64,000 nt of DNA from Hyalella azteca (GCF_000764305.2 NW_025933453.1:62001-126000); one strand, 5' to 3'; numbered from the stretch's first letter, positions 23,611-35,700 are shown. The notes: generated from the sequence alone by a model not told the origin. Translations and numbers: made by a program.

Positions 23611-23819
23611 GAGGCGAAAAATTGCTATTTCAATTGTTCAGTAGAGCCAAGAAGGTGGAATGGAAATAAAAAAGGAGTAAAGGTTACAAATTTTGCTTGA
23701 TTAGGTATCCTCAGCTTTCCCATTTCCCATCGCCAATTTCCCGTATATTAATTGAAGGTATAGCATCTTGCGCCTTCATGAGCTTTTGTTATCCAGTTCA
23801 ACGCAACTAATAACCTACA

Positions 23820-24325
23820 AATATAAGTCTACTTAGAGAAATATTTGTAAAAAATGATAAAAGATGTCCATTTTAGATAAATTTCAGAATGCCCCACGCA
23901 AAAGCTAAATCACACACAAACACGCGGTCTGCTGCTTGAGACGCGCCTTTTTCCGCAGTTACAAAATGAGCTCAAATTCAGTTTAATTAACGCAAATAAC
24001 AATCTATAAACAGAGTTTTTCAAAGATATCTTTGTCCAGTTTTTTAAAATAATGTCCAATTAATGTAAATTTGAAACCGCCCCACGCAAAAACTACTTGC
24101 TGCGCTAAAAACGCACTTCGTGCAGCTACAAAATGCGCTCATAACCATCTTCATTAACTTGAATTATAATCTATATTTTTTCGTAGATAAATCTTTGTAC
24201 ATATTGTATAAAAACGATCGTTTTATATAAATTTGAAACTGCATCACGCAAAATCTACAGCCCGTACATAAATGCTGTTTGCTGCGGTCGGCTCGCCTTC
24301 GCAGTTACAAAATAAGCTCTAAAAA
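23820..24325 (+). repeat. Satellite-like triplet, 160-190 bp units
   Basis: The string gccccacgcaaaa starts units at 23891 and 24079, and gcatcacgcaaaa one at 24241 (spacings 188 and 162). Each unit continues with a gctgc/acgc block, gcagttacaaaatgagctc or its variant, then an AT-rich half with aatctat and atctttgt. The half unit before 23891 (from about 23820) also fits. Divergence is considerable. Confidence 0.75.
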
Positions 24326-25551
24326 CGAAAAAAAAAATTATTATTATTTTATTTGTTTTTATTTTTTTAACAAACAGACAATTCTAAACATGATCAAGAT
24401 TGACATCGAAATAGTCGTGAAAAAATGGAGCACGTGATGAATGACAAAGTAAAAGACATTACGAAGGAATATCGAGCCTAGTTTTTAGCAAGAAAATTGC
24501 TTGAATCGCATCGCAACATCTTTCTTACTAGTAATAAAAATTGAGCAGCAAACAAAATAAAACAATATTTATTTCTCTCCTTCGGAAAAGTGGTCGATGA
24601 AACACAAAAATTAAATTTTCGTCTAGTTTACATTTCTTCACATCGCAATCAAAAGCGACTGTCATAAGCTATTGTATTCTAGAGCTCATGAGTTCTAAAT
24701 GTGGCGAATTACACACTACACCAGTGGGAGCAATTCGATTGGGATTCTAATATAGGATTCAACATAATATTTGCACATGAGTAGAATTAAGTTACTCCAT
24801 TTACTCCATTGTAGTAAATGGGCTCATGCATGCAGGACTCCATTTACCTGTCACATATCGATGAGCTCATTTACTTTTGTTCTCGTGTTCAATAGTATTA
24901 GCGCTTTCAAATAAAGTTGAGGCCAAAATCATGTCAGCTCGAATTAGGCAGATTATCTATATAAAAATTAGATCCTGAGATTATTTATATATGCTGGAAT
25001 AAAGGATTATATTATTCTCGTCTTACATCATAAAATTAATTAATTTATACTTTCTCTTTCATCGCACAGTTCTTGTAAAAATTTATTCACATCATTCATT
25101 GATTCTAATGACCGAATTTTAGTTTAAAATGTTAAATAAAGCGACGCAAATTCTTCAAAACGGTTCACCTAATTTTCCATGCTTAATTTTGAACTAAACT
25201 GCGTTAAATAGACCGAACAAATACGATGACATACTAGACAAGTTTTCATCACACAAATTTAAGCAAATATTGTGGTGTTATTGTTAATTTTGACTTAATC
25301 CGCTAGCAACCCAGCAGCACAAGCTGTGTCAGATGCGACGCTGCCATTTCGGTTATTACGATAAAATCATAGTTAAGTTTTATGTGCTGCCACGTCGGAC
25401 GTCGGCGCTTGATGCTTCGATTATGAGACAATTGTGAGCCGACATGCGTCCATCCAGCGTTATCGGTTGTCTCATTAAAACCGGATTTCAGAAAAGTATT
25501 GATTACTCGGCGATTTTATCTACGTTCTTTAATTACACTTAGACTGGTAAA
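24326..25551. other. No gene recognised
   Basis: AT-rich DNA. A short inverted repeat (ccatttact...agtaaatgg) sits near 24806-24830, and related catttac strings follow. Nothing else was identified. Confidence 0.4.
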
Positions 25552-25686
25552 ATGTCAGTTGTGCAGTCATTGCCATGGACTTCGCTTTACGAAAGTGAGT
25601 TAGATATAGAAAAGAATTTACGGAAAATCTCTAGTGCGTGCGAACAGAAAACTAATTGCGATGAATTTGGTCTTCCACTTGATTAA
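25552..25686 (+). CDS. Small open frame, 44 codons
   Basis: Starts at an ATG in good context (gtaaaATGT) and reads MSVVQSLPWTSLYESELDIE, then a Lys/Cys-containing tail ending GLPLD before TAA. The composition is protein-like and the start context suits animal translation. An in-frame GTGAGT follows TACGAAA (donor at about 25594), so it could instead be a first coding exon. There is no family match by eye, and a frame this short may be chance. Confidence 0.2.
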   Translation: MSVVQSLPWTSLYESELDIEKNLRKISSACEQKTNCDEFGLPLD

Positions 25687-26075
25687 ATAGGAAAAAAAAG
25701 TAAAGGAGAAATTAGTTTCTTATCGTCTCTTATATTTTAAAGTTGGAGAATCGGAGTGATTACTCCACCAATTTTACTTTACGATCAGGTTCAGGTTCAA
25801 GATACCGGTATTCATTACTTATCGTTTTGTCAGGTGGTCGCCGAGTGGCGTTTGATTGGCACGTATGAAAAAGGTTCTCTTTTTGGAAAGGTTACGGCAA
25901 AAAAAAGTACAAAGAGAGGGTTGTAATGAAACACTGATACATTTCACATTAAATTGGAAAATTTAAGTTCACATCCTACGTTAACAAAAATCTCTAGTAC
26001 TTGAAAAATGTAATCCGACACAATCAAAAGTGAGAGCCTATCAGTTTACATACGTTGATAAATTGCAGTTCCGTT

Positions 26076-26780
26076 GAGCCGTACGACCGTTGCAAACGAC
26101 CGTATTGTACACGCACACTTTGCGGCCGTAGGTTGAGCGGCCGTACCGCTGCTGTATTCTCGCGTCCGCTTTCACAGTTGCTCTTTCTTCATGGCCGTAT
26201 TTCTCGCGCTATAGTGATGTCTCGCGGCTGGTCTAACCGTAGAGTTTATGATGACCGTACTTGGGAATAGTGGTGCTCGTCTTCATAGTCGATGAAGATA
26301 CTCCAACTCCGTTGTCGTACTGCGGTCGAGATGACAGTGACCGTACCGCTTCTTCTGATGAAAATAGTTACCGTACTATTGATGACCGTACCGATGATAA
26401 TTCTTGGTGTAGAGCTCAAAAATTAGATCTTCTGATGACGTGTGTTATAATCGTTGTTCAACTCGTGGCTCTCTCGCATTGTCTCACGGCTGAGTCACAG
26501 CCGTAGTGTTGATGTTGATTTTCTTGACGTGCTCACCTGACTCGTAGCTGCCTCGATAGTCTAGGTTTCTCGCGAGTTGCGACCGTCAATGTTCGAAAAC
26601 GACAAACCGCCGGCCTCACGGCCGCGGCCGTTGCAGACTGTGCTCGTGACCGTGACTTTCGTAGAACCAACCCTTGGCGCGAATTTTAAGGTCCTTATAT
26701 ACGCTAGTGTCGCGCACCGTTTAGCCTATACCCTCGAAGTGACGCCGCGACGGTTGTGAGTTCCACAAGGTCAGCACCTT
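26076..26780 (+). promoter_or_regulatory. CpG-rich tract with eleven CCGTA motifs
   Basis: CCGTA occurs on the plus strand at 26079, 26100, 26126, 26141, 26195, 26237, 26255, 26341, 26371, 26386 and 26501, and I saw none on the minus strand. Most copies are gaccgta or ggccgta. About 0.4 copies would be expected by chance in this length. The tract is CpG-rich, and TATA-like ccttatatac strings lie at about 26693 and 26843. Two frames (26055-26270, 26261-26506) run through it with recurring Asp-Arg-Thr from the motif. It may be a CpG-island promoter with a binding-site cluster, an LTR, or degenerate coding repeat. Confidence 0.4.
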
Positions 26781-26924
26781 TGATACCCTCGCCGTTTCAA
26801 ACTATAAACAACCTTCGCTCTCCCGGTCTCGAGAACAACACCTTATATACAAGCTTTACACAGTTCCACCCCGAATTCTTGTAGCCTTCTCAACACTTTA
26901 CTCTATAAGTCTCTAACTTTCATA

Positions 26925-26957
26925 ACTTTCATAACTTTCATAACTCAATTTACGAAT
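26925..26957 (+). repeat. Three tandem copies of actttcata
   Basis: The 11-mer ctttcataact is repeated three times without change, directly after the CpG-rich tract. Confidence 0.8.
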
Positions 26958-27224
26958 TAATTCACCCACAGACTGCCTTCTATAAATTATAATATAATTT
27001 TAAGTCAGAATTACCGACGCTCTAATCACACTTCGCACATCAGAACGTTTTCCATGCTTGGCACTGAGGAATTTAGTTATAGCATCCTTTTTTCTGGACT
27101 CCATAAGAATACAATAGCAGCTAAGCTATGATTTATAATAACAGCTAAGCTGTGATCGTGAGATTGGAAGCGAATGGGCTAATCCGATGCTCATGTAATT
27201 TTAAGGGAGCGTCTTCGCCATAAT

Positions 27225-27610
27225 TTTTTTTATTTACGGACGGAACGTTTTCAAACTTGGTACACATATGTAAAATAGAAATCTAAGACTTTTCTGTTCA
27301 TGTAAATTTTTCGAAAAAATCAAAGAAAACGTGAAATTAATAGAAAACGACCCAAAGGGTGGTACTGTAAAAATCTATCTCCTCCTAGGATTTTCAAACT
27401 ACAATATTGAGGGACATATCATTCGATGCGTAAAGATCATATCTAAAGATCCTCCGGTTATTTTTCGAATTTTAAAAATATTTTTAACTTTTTTTTCCAA
27501 TTTGACTCCCCTTCACTTTTTTCAATATATTATTAAAACAAATAGAAATCGATAAAAATCCCCGAAGGATATCTAGAGATTTATTTTACGAATTGAATGG
27601 TATATATCTC
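27225..27610 (+). repeat. Dispersed repeat, copy 2
   Basis: Counterpart of 23180-23610 in the same orientation, with cagaacgttt-like start, caaacttggtacacatatg, caaagaaaacg, atctatctcc, gagggacatatcattcgatg and acgaattgaatggtatat in the same order. Confidence 0.5.
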
Positions 27611-28507
27611 AGTGCTGTTGCTTGAAAATCATAGGAGTTGGATTTTTAAGACGAAAATTCTAATTTTTCAGCAGAGGCATAAAACTTAAATTTGTGATCA
27701 TTGAAGGCATAATTTTTACTTGCGCTTTCACGACAGTCGTGAACGAACAAATAAACACACAAACTTGGGTTTAGACATTTTAGATGCGCAGTTTCTGGAC
27801 TTTTAAAATTAAAATAAAAAAGCACATTTTAAGTAAAAAATCCTCTTGGACATACTGACTCGATAATCTGAAGCGGCATAATTGCGCTTGTTGGCAAGGG
27901 ATATAGGGTAACATGGGGCAGCGAGCCCACTGCGGGTCATGGGCCCATAGCGGGTTTCTCGCTAAGTATGGCAGATATTGGTCCGTGTTCTCTACCACCG
28001 GTCGACAGTTTCACTGGGATTAAGTGTAAGGATTTACGTTTTGCTAAGTATTTGCGTTATTAAGTTATTTGTGAATAACTGATTTAGTCCAGATAAAAAT
28101 TTTTTTGCTGCTACATAAAATTTTTTTCGATAACTGTAGATGAAGCTTTTGAAATTGCTGTGAATTATATTTTCAAAGTGATATTTATAGGGATAATTTT
28201 GAGATCAAGTTTAGACTATTAGCTTTTAAAATAAAATGTTGACACGATATAAATAGAAATGATACCTAGTGGGGCAACGGGCCCCCGCGTATCACGGGGC
28301 AAAACGCCCATGGTGAAGTCTTGTGTAATACATCATTAGATTTTTCTCAATGACCTTTTCAAACTATGACTAGCTTTTTGAATTACAAATTATACTTCAT
28401 ATTGCATGATTTTTTTATTTGCCGCCTCAAGGTAGCAGGTTTAGTTTCTAGTTATGCGTATTTATGACCCCTTATCGAGTTATTGACTCTTGCCTTGCCA
28501 AAAGTTG

Positions 28508-28567
28508 ATTTCAGCCAACACCAATGAGCCAAAAGTTGATGAGTTTTTATGGTGTTGGCTAAAATCA
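28508..28567. other. Imperfect hairpin in the TA element
   Basis: gatttcagccaacacca and tggtgttggctaaaatc pair at 16 of 17 positions around a loop of about 26 nt. The string ccaaaagttgat occurs on both sides of the left arm. Confidence 0.75.
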
Positions 28568-28654
28568 CGATTAGGTACGAATTCTCTGCACTTAATATCT
28601 GGATTATGGACGAAACTGGAACTAAGTTTTTTTCTGATCAACTAAATATATTTT

Positions 28655-28835
28655 TTCTAGTCAAGGATACATTTTTTTATGTCAAGGACGAATTTTTTAC
28701 CGCAAGGATATATTTTTAAGTCAAGGATATATATTTTTATGTCAATGAAATATTTTTCTTCACGTCAGTGATAGATTTTTCAAGCCAATAGTATATTTTT
28801 TTCCAGTTAAGTATATGATTTTTTGAGTTGTTAAT
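28655..28835 (+). repeat. Degenerate tandem repeat, gtcaaggatatattttt
   Basis: Six to seven copies of a 25-30 bp unit with variable T-run length and substitutions, inside the TA element. Confidence 0.7.
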
Positions 28836-28964
28836 AAATGAGTGAATGTCATATTTTTATTACATTTTCTTATTTTTAACTGTAAAGTGTTGCTTTTTCA
28901 TTGTTAAACGAAAAATATACATTTGTGGTCAAAGGACCAAGGGTGGGCACCTTGCCCCAAGCCT

Positions 28965-29002
28965 ATGGGCCCATTGCCCCAGGGGTGGGGCAATGGGCCC
29001 AT
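28965..29002. other. Perfect 16-bp GC-rich hairpin
   Basis: The core gggcccattgcccc (28967-28980) and ggggcaatgggccc (28987-29000) enclose a 6-nt loop (aggggt). Two further pairs extend the stem. The motif echoes the terminal repeat, so it may be an extra binding site for a transposase. Confidence 0.85.
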
Positions 29003-29188
29003 TTTGACACTTTTTACAAAATAGTCTTTCATTAAAAATTGCATAAACATATAGGCGTATAATTTACATCATACATTCCTCATTAGTTGTATCTTTAAAC
29101 AAAACAAAGAACCACCTCGTATCAATTAAAACTTCATCAAAAATTTAGTTTAAAAAAAGTGGGGGGCGCGCTGCCCCACGTTGCCCTA

Positions 29189-31690
29189 CTGAAATACTTC
29201 ATTTCAACACAACAGCTTACAGGCCCGTGGTGCATCTGAAGCGCTGAAAAATGTGAATTCAATTACAGAAGAAGCTCTCTTTAACTTATTGGACGCCAGC
29301 CATAAAAAATATGCATATGTTGATCTTATATGCATGCAAATTGTTTCATATTGATGATTCGTACCATACATTTAGATCAGGATTTCGATGCCTCGTGTTG
29401 GGCATTAAAGGCTGCGACAGGAACGAGTGAAGTGTCGATCTTCGGGAGAGTCGAGATCGTCCATCTTGTGTTGTATTCAGCAGCCGTGACAGATCCGTTC
29501 TCAATTATTACTGAAATGATTGATTACTTTAGACGGTGATCACAGCAAGTAACTCGGATGTTCTGTAGGGGTTTGAATAAATAGATTTGTGTCTAAATTA
29601 TGGTGAGATGCAAGAGGCTAATATGATGGCCAGCGGATTCGGATTGTTTGGGAGAGAATCATGAACACTAATATGGGAGAGAATCATGAGCCTGAGGACG
29701 TTCCTCCTGTCTTCCTGGCAACTTTAGATATTAATAAGTATCTCCTAGACAGTGGTTTCTTAACTGTGGAGCGCGCTCCGCTAATGAAACGCGGAAACAC
29801 GATGATTAAGTTGCGCTTGGCAATGAAGAGACATTTTTAAATTTCCGGCCAATGCAATAACTTTTCCTTCTTTAAAAGACAAATTCAGCAACCTGTAATG
29901 ACGGCAATAAGCGGTTAGTGGCACAACTGAACGCAAGTGCTAGTCAACTTAATTCATGGAATGCGGAAGGTGATGCTTGTGTTCGTGGCCTCGCTTCATT
30001 TTTTGATCAGTTTATATATGTTAATTAATTTTGAGCAATTACAAGAGCTTTCTGTCGTCACTGTTTTTGCCATTCATCTGAAAAATAATTGGTTTGGCTT
30101 TAAAAAAGTGGAAAAATAAGTGGAAAAAAGTGGAAAAATAAGTGTATGGCTCAAAAGTTGGCTTTATAGGAACTTCGTGCTGTGCACGGGTGAGTAGTAT
30201 GAAAAAGAAGATGCAAACGTGATTATTGGAAATCAAATTATTGTTATCATAAAATAAAACTTGGATCATTATATTTGCTTCACCAAATCCACATATACTA
30301 TAAGGAAGCGCACATGGTCAGGTTTGAACATAGTGTCCAATGCAGAACGTTCATATGCCGTTAGAAAGTAAATGCTCATAAAGAATGGGGTTGATTATTT
30401 GGCCGAACTGACGAACAGAACGAAGCAGATCCCACAATCTCTGTGATATTGACCCTACAGTGCAAAATGAATCATCGGCGTCTAATTTATATGCGCAATA
30501 AGACATTACCAACTAATTAATGAGTTCATTTTACAATAGCTGCATGGGTGAATATATTGCTTTCTAATTCTGAACCTGCTCATTATATTTCACGGAAAAT
30601 AGGATATTTATCTAGAGATGGCGTCTGACTCCTCACCATCAGGTTTATTTCTTAACTCATTGAGTGAATTAGGGATTATGAGTTGACTGGGAGAACTACC
30701 CAGTGAAAATTTACAGACGCGACAGCTTCCGATTTGGATTACCAGAAGCTGGGAACAGAAAATACGGGCTTCGTCTCACCTGAAACAGATGGAAGCCAGC
30801 AACCAACTTAAGCTCTGAGAAGGCTATCGTTACACCCAATAATACAATAAAGATATAATATTAATTCATTGTTTTCTCAGACTACATAGACATTCATTAT
30901 TTGTCTATTGTAATTTAGTTTTGGTTTTTGATTCGGGTGATGAGAGAACTGTTTTAGATTTTTTCTTTGTAATTTTTGCGACTAGATTTTAATGAAAAAG
31001 CCGAGTAATCGCCATTTACGTGGCCCTTACTTTGCTTTTCTTAGCGAACTTAAGCATTCGTCTGTGCGAGCAAGCAAAATGAGCGGACTAAAGATATTAG
31101 TTCATTTAAATGGCCATAATTCATTTCATGAAATCCTTGTAGATATTTTTTGGTTCAATAAAATTGAAATAAGCACCACAAGGAGAGGTTAGGCGTGAAA
31201 ATTCCCACCATTTCACAGTGAGGAATGACCAAAAAAGTTTGTAAACCACAGCCACAAGTGAAACAGCGAAGGCTTTCCTGTTTGATCATTGATCTCTGGT
31301 AGGACGAAGAGAATGACTCAAGATTGTGAGGTCCTGGCACACACACACTCATCAGTAGAGCAAATAGAGCCCGTGTAATTGGTGTTAGTCAGCAGCCAAA
31401 GCCTCCTAGCAAATTGCCTCGAGTAAACGAAAGCCATCCTGTGGTAAACACTCGCACCGCTAGAAAAGCAACGTTTGCCATATCCATTCGATCTCTGGAG
31501 GCGCTATGAGTTTCTGTGAATTTTAAACTCTTTTATTTGCTAACAAGAAATAAATAGGGAATTTCGGTAAAATTTATGACGCTAAAAGTCTTTTTTGAAA
31601 TCAATTAAAGACGATTTCAACCGAGTTTGGTTTCGCTTGAATTTAAAACATGAGTCATGCATTGGGCTACATCAAAGAATGGACTAAGTA
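29189..31690. other. No gene recognised
   Basis: AT-rich DNA with scattered open frames of 60-76 codons (29330-29539 plus is the most protein-like). There are no family motifs and no paired splice sites that I trust. Confidence 0.4.
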
Positions 31691-31806
31691 GGGTAACATG
31701 GGGCAGCGAGCCCACTGCGGGTCAAAAAGAACCACCTCGTATCAATTAAAACTTCATCAAAAATTTAGTTTAAAAAAAGTGGGGGGCGCGCTGCCCCACG
31801 TTACCC
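31691..31806. mobile_element. 116-bp deletion derivative of the TA element
   Basis: Its first 34 bases are identical to 27906-27939 and its last 80 differ from 29107-29186 at one base; about 1.17 kb of interior is missing. It is flanked by its own TA pair (31689-31690, 31807-31808), so it was mobilised as a short element, not produced by deletion of a tandem copy. The junction lies after gggtca, where a few A residues make the exact break ambiguous. Confidence 0.9.
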
Positions 31807-31808
31807 TA

Positions 31809-32470
31809 TGTATCTAATCACTAATTTATCTAATATCACAATCTATTTACGAGATCACAAAGACGAAGACGCATTCTTCAGATTGACTGTTTCGTCATTA
31901 AATTTGGAACAAAAATTTACACATCTGAAGTCCAGCAGGAGCGTTGGCTCTAAAACAAAGAATATAGGACAAATTTTTCTGCAGTTCGTCCCGGTGTTGC
32001 AAGTTTTCAAACTAATCACGAATCGAACCAATTTTTTTCTAAAATGTCTATGAATTGAGGTTTTGATTGCTTAGATACAATAAAATTTAGTGCCTTCTTT
32101 GTAGGATTGCTGCCAGTGTTTCTTTATTTATTTATTCAGACTAGAACTTTCAGAATCTTCCTGAAAGTTCTAGAATTTATTCAGAATCTTTCATTGGCGG
32201 CCGTTTATTACAACGAGCGAGTTTTCTAAATAAAGTAATTATATGAACAGCGAAGCAGTATTCACCCTAAGAAATCTGCTGCAAGCCCATTGCCTAAACT
32301 CTAAGCAATATTCCACAACTGGACAATGTATCATTCAAATTAATCATAAAATTCTCTCGGAGATCGATATACACACATTATCAGTAACATCAAATTTGCA
32401 AGCAAAAGATTGATGAAATTGCTCTCTGATTACCGAATTGCGAATTACTTTACTGCGAAAATTCACACGG
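31809..32470. other. No gene recognised
   Basis: AT-rich DNA. An inverted pair cagaatctt...aagattct-like around 32145-32190 (agaactttcagaatcttcctgaaagttct forms a short hairpin). Otherwise nothing. Confidence 0.4.
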
Positions 32471-32634
32471 GATTTATTTTTAATTTCGTAATACGTCCGG
32501 AATCGACATTTCTGGACGGCGCCGCTCGATGTTGAGGGCCGAAGCGCCGTGTCGCCGGTCACGCTCGACGAGGCCGAGCCATTGTAGGCCCGGGATACGT
32601 GATCCAATCACGGCCGACGCTGCTGGAAATAAGT
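32471..32634 (-). CDS. Candidate minus-strand exon in GC-rich patch
   Basis: An acceptor-like tttatttacttatttccag ends at about 32621 on the minus strand, followed by GC-rich DNA open in two frames. One frame reads LQWLGLVERDRRHGASALNI and stops at 32480. The other reads AYNGSASSSVTGDTALRPST and stays open to 32344, with mostly G or C in third positions. Two open frames in one GC-rich patch mean composition alone could explain this. The cluster of CCAAT boxes beside it suggests that the patch may instead be a promoter or first exon. No domain is recognised. Confidence 0.2.
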
Positions 32635-32760
32635 AAATAAAGCGAGCTGTCCAATGACCAAACCAATAAAAATGTATGGCTTTCAATCTATTCTCTTTCG
32701 TTGCCGCTCAACCAATCCGTTGTTGGAGGAAGACGTGTGTCCTGTCGGGTCGCGCAATGC
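32510..32760 (+). promoter_or_regulatory. CpG-rich patch with four CCAAT boxes
   Basis: CCAAT occurs at about 32604, 32652, 32664 and 32710, all on the plus strand, within 115 bp and beside a CpG-rich stretch in otherwise AT-rich DNA. NF-Y binds CCAAT, and multiple spaced boxes are a known promoter feature. The direction and the transcript served are unknown. Confidence 0.4.
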
Positions 32761-35700
32761 TACCACGAACTGCTTTCTTATAAAATAAAATATTTTCTTA
32801 ATCGCGAGTCACCGTGGAAAATTTTGGTTTATTAACTTCATCTATTCAAATCTGAATGATAAAATAAAAGTTTGCCAAAAATTGCCGAAACAATTTCTTT
32901 GCCGAAACAATTGCCGAAACAATTCAAGTATGCCTGTAAATCAATATTATTGCTTCAAGTCAAATGCCCGTTCAAACTCGTTCTCTTTTAATGTTCGTTA
33001 ATATCCAGCATTTGGCTGGATAATACTTAAATAATTATAAGTAAATTTATTTAATAATAAATTATATTATTATTTATAGAATATAAAAAAGTATAATAAA
33101 TTGTTGATTGATATTAAATTATTAAATTGATACTGATTATATTAAATTATTGATACTGATAATAATAAATAAATGAATACTTTTTGACTTAATTTTGTCT
33201 TAAGAGTTCGAGATTATTACACTATATATATATAGTTGCTTCGATACCGGCTATTTATATGTCGGTATGAGTGTCATTACACCGAATAGGAGTTTGAATT
33301 TAATGACGATAACGTTCGTAACGTTAATGTATGACAAAAACGTTCGGACGTGGCAATGGCAAACGCTTTTCCGTTTCTTTATGATGGAATGAAACAGGAA
33401 GTGATACGAATGTGCTTAGTGTGGCTACTTTGAATCTTGATCTTGAGTCTCCACTTACGAATGGAGACACCTCTGGGAGGTTGCTATAGAGGTTGGGAAT
33501 TTGCCCTGACGAAACATCATAAGATTGCATCTGTAAATAACTTATACCGCCATAATACTCGTAATTTAATGTAAACTGGCAGAAAAGGTAATGAATTTTC
33601 GTTCAGATGATAATCTCTGACTTCAAACATTGTTGCATTTATTTAAGTCTATATTGACCAAAAAGAACACGACAAGAGGATTTTTATCCGTTGATTTTTG
33701 GTATATTTCCGATAGTTGTTTCAAACTATTCCCAGTATTTCTTTTCATTCATTTTCACTTCAGTTGGCAATGTTTGGAGGTGTCTCGTGCAAATAAGACA
33801 TTGCAAAGTTCGAAGCACTTCCGATACTTTTTGCTCCAGCGTTTGAGGTTGTGTAATCGCTGTCCATCTTTTGAAGTTCACAGTCCAGTGAATGAGTTCA
33901 GAGTTGCTGCACAGCTGAAGTGAAACTCGTTCGTCTCTTCCATGAACTCGCTAAAGAATCAGGACTTGTGTGGGCTTCTGTTTGAAGCTCGGGCAGTGTA
34001 TACATTTTAATCCTCTAGTGATCATAGGAAGACTAGAATGTAAACGTTAATTATATCTTAAAACTGTGTGTTGGAGCAGTCAGAGATCTGATGGGGAATT
34101 ATTTCAATTTTTTATTAGATGAAAGAATTAGACGAGTTGACGAATAATTTTACTTGTGTGTGATTTTTGCTGCACATATATGATTTTTCACACAATATTT
34201 TGATAAACGTGGATGATAAGACAGGACACTTTTTTGGTGGTTTTGTTAGAATGCATCTTAACCTAACTCCAAGGCGCTATAATATTGCTTCAGCCATCCT
34301 TTTCGAACAAAATTATTCAATTAAATTTCTTCCGCTTTCCGTCTTTCAGTACGATACAATATTTTCAACCATTCTTTAAAATTAAAATTATAATTTTCCG
34401 ATTATTCTGTGCAACTGTCAAAGTGCTTTCAGATTGTCTTTAAGAGTTCTAACTGCAGTAATTCAGATGCTTGCTCCGAAATAAGTGCTGACAGCAATAA
34501 ATCAAAACTTGCAATGCCGCTAGCATACAAATCTTATGAGGGGCGTTAAAAACAGAAGGCAGTTCCAGCCTCTGCCAGCTCCTCAAGTTGACCAGATTTA
34601 TTGCAGGCTACAAATCTTACCTAAGAAAATCCAACATTTATTCGAGCCGCCTTGTTTCTCCCAGAATTGGTTTCCTTGCCAGACGATTTAAGGATGAAAT
34701 TAATACCGCCTCATGTCCTACAAATGTCCATTAACCCTAGCTTTAACACTAAGGTTGGATAAAATTCTTTCAAATAACTAGAAAAAGCTTCTTTCTAGTT
34801 TAAATTTATGTTATTAAATCTAATTTATTCTCAGATTTTGAATTGGTTGGTCATTAAAGTCTCTGATACATTAGGAATCTGTTTAAATTTCGTTTCGCAT
34901 GCTATACTAAAACGTCAGTCATGCGGAATAACACCGAATATGTCGCCTATGCGCTCAAAAAACTGTCTAAATTGCGTATTGCATTGAGGCCTGGCTGCTA
35001 TATACTTGGAAGAATGGACTAATTGGAGCTATTGGTACATTTCAATTTCATTACTTCAATAGAATAAATCATGAATAAATAGTCCCATTACATATTTTAT
35101 TACCCGCTGGAACATTTCAAACGATTCTAACAGGAGGTTACTTTGATTTGTGCAGCCTCAAGAAATAATTGGGCCACTTTAAATTATATGAATTATGTCA
35201 TAATTAATTAGATCAAGACGAGGTGTTAGATCATCTTCTTGTCTCTCGAGATTGTATTCCTTTTCTCAGGCCCAGTCTGTACTACAAGGAAGAATGCTGC
35301 AGATGTTGCCAGGTCTTTGAACTGTCACATTAATTTGATGTTCTGTAATATGTGCAAAGACCGGGGTAGATCATGAAAAAATGTGCAGTTAACCATTACA
35401 TCGAGAGTTTTAATAGTTACAATTAATATAGAAATAAATTTAAAACTTGAGCCCAAACTTACTACCGAGCTGCTGTGTATAGCGTCGATAAACAATATTT
35501 ATTCTGGAGTATTCAGGACTCGACTTTCTAAGGCCAGAAAAACATAGAAAAACTGTGTATAAAGTACTGCCATTGAACATCTATTTCCCGATATTTCTTC
35601 GCGGCTTTGATGATATGATTTCATTCCATTTTTTACATTTATTATGAACATTTCGGACAAACCTTCAGGACTCACATTACAAATACCAGTAAGAGATTCA

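Larger units (their letters stand above)
27906..29186. mobile_element. TA-flanked 1,281-bp DNA element
   Basis: Ends gggtaacatggggcagcg and its inverted partner at 29169-29186 (two mismatches in 18). It is flanked by TA at 27904-27905 and 29187-29188, the target duplication typical of Tc1/mariner/pogo-like transposons. Internally it has repeated GGGGCA/GGGCCC motifs near both ends and at 28271-28310, a 16-bp hairpin at 28965-29002, another at 28508-28567 and a run of degenerate gtcaaggatatattttt repeats. I found no transposase frame, so it is non-autonomous. A 116-bp deletion derivative lies at 31691-31806. Confidence 0.85.

Noticed and set aside
26820..26870. Core promoter with TATA box (ccttatatac)
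   Set aside because: A TATA-like string is common in AT-rich DNA; it is mentioned with the CCGTA tract but not called on its own.
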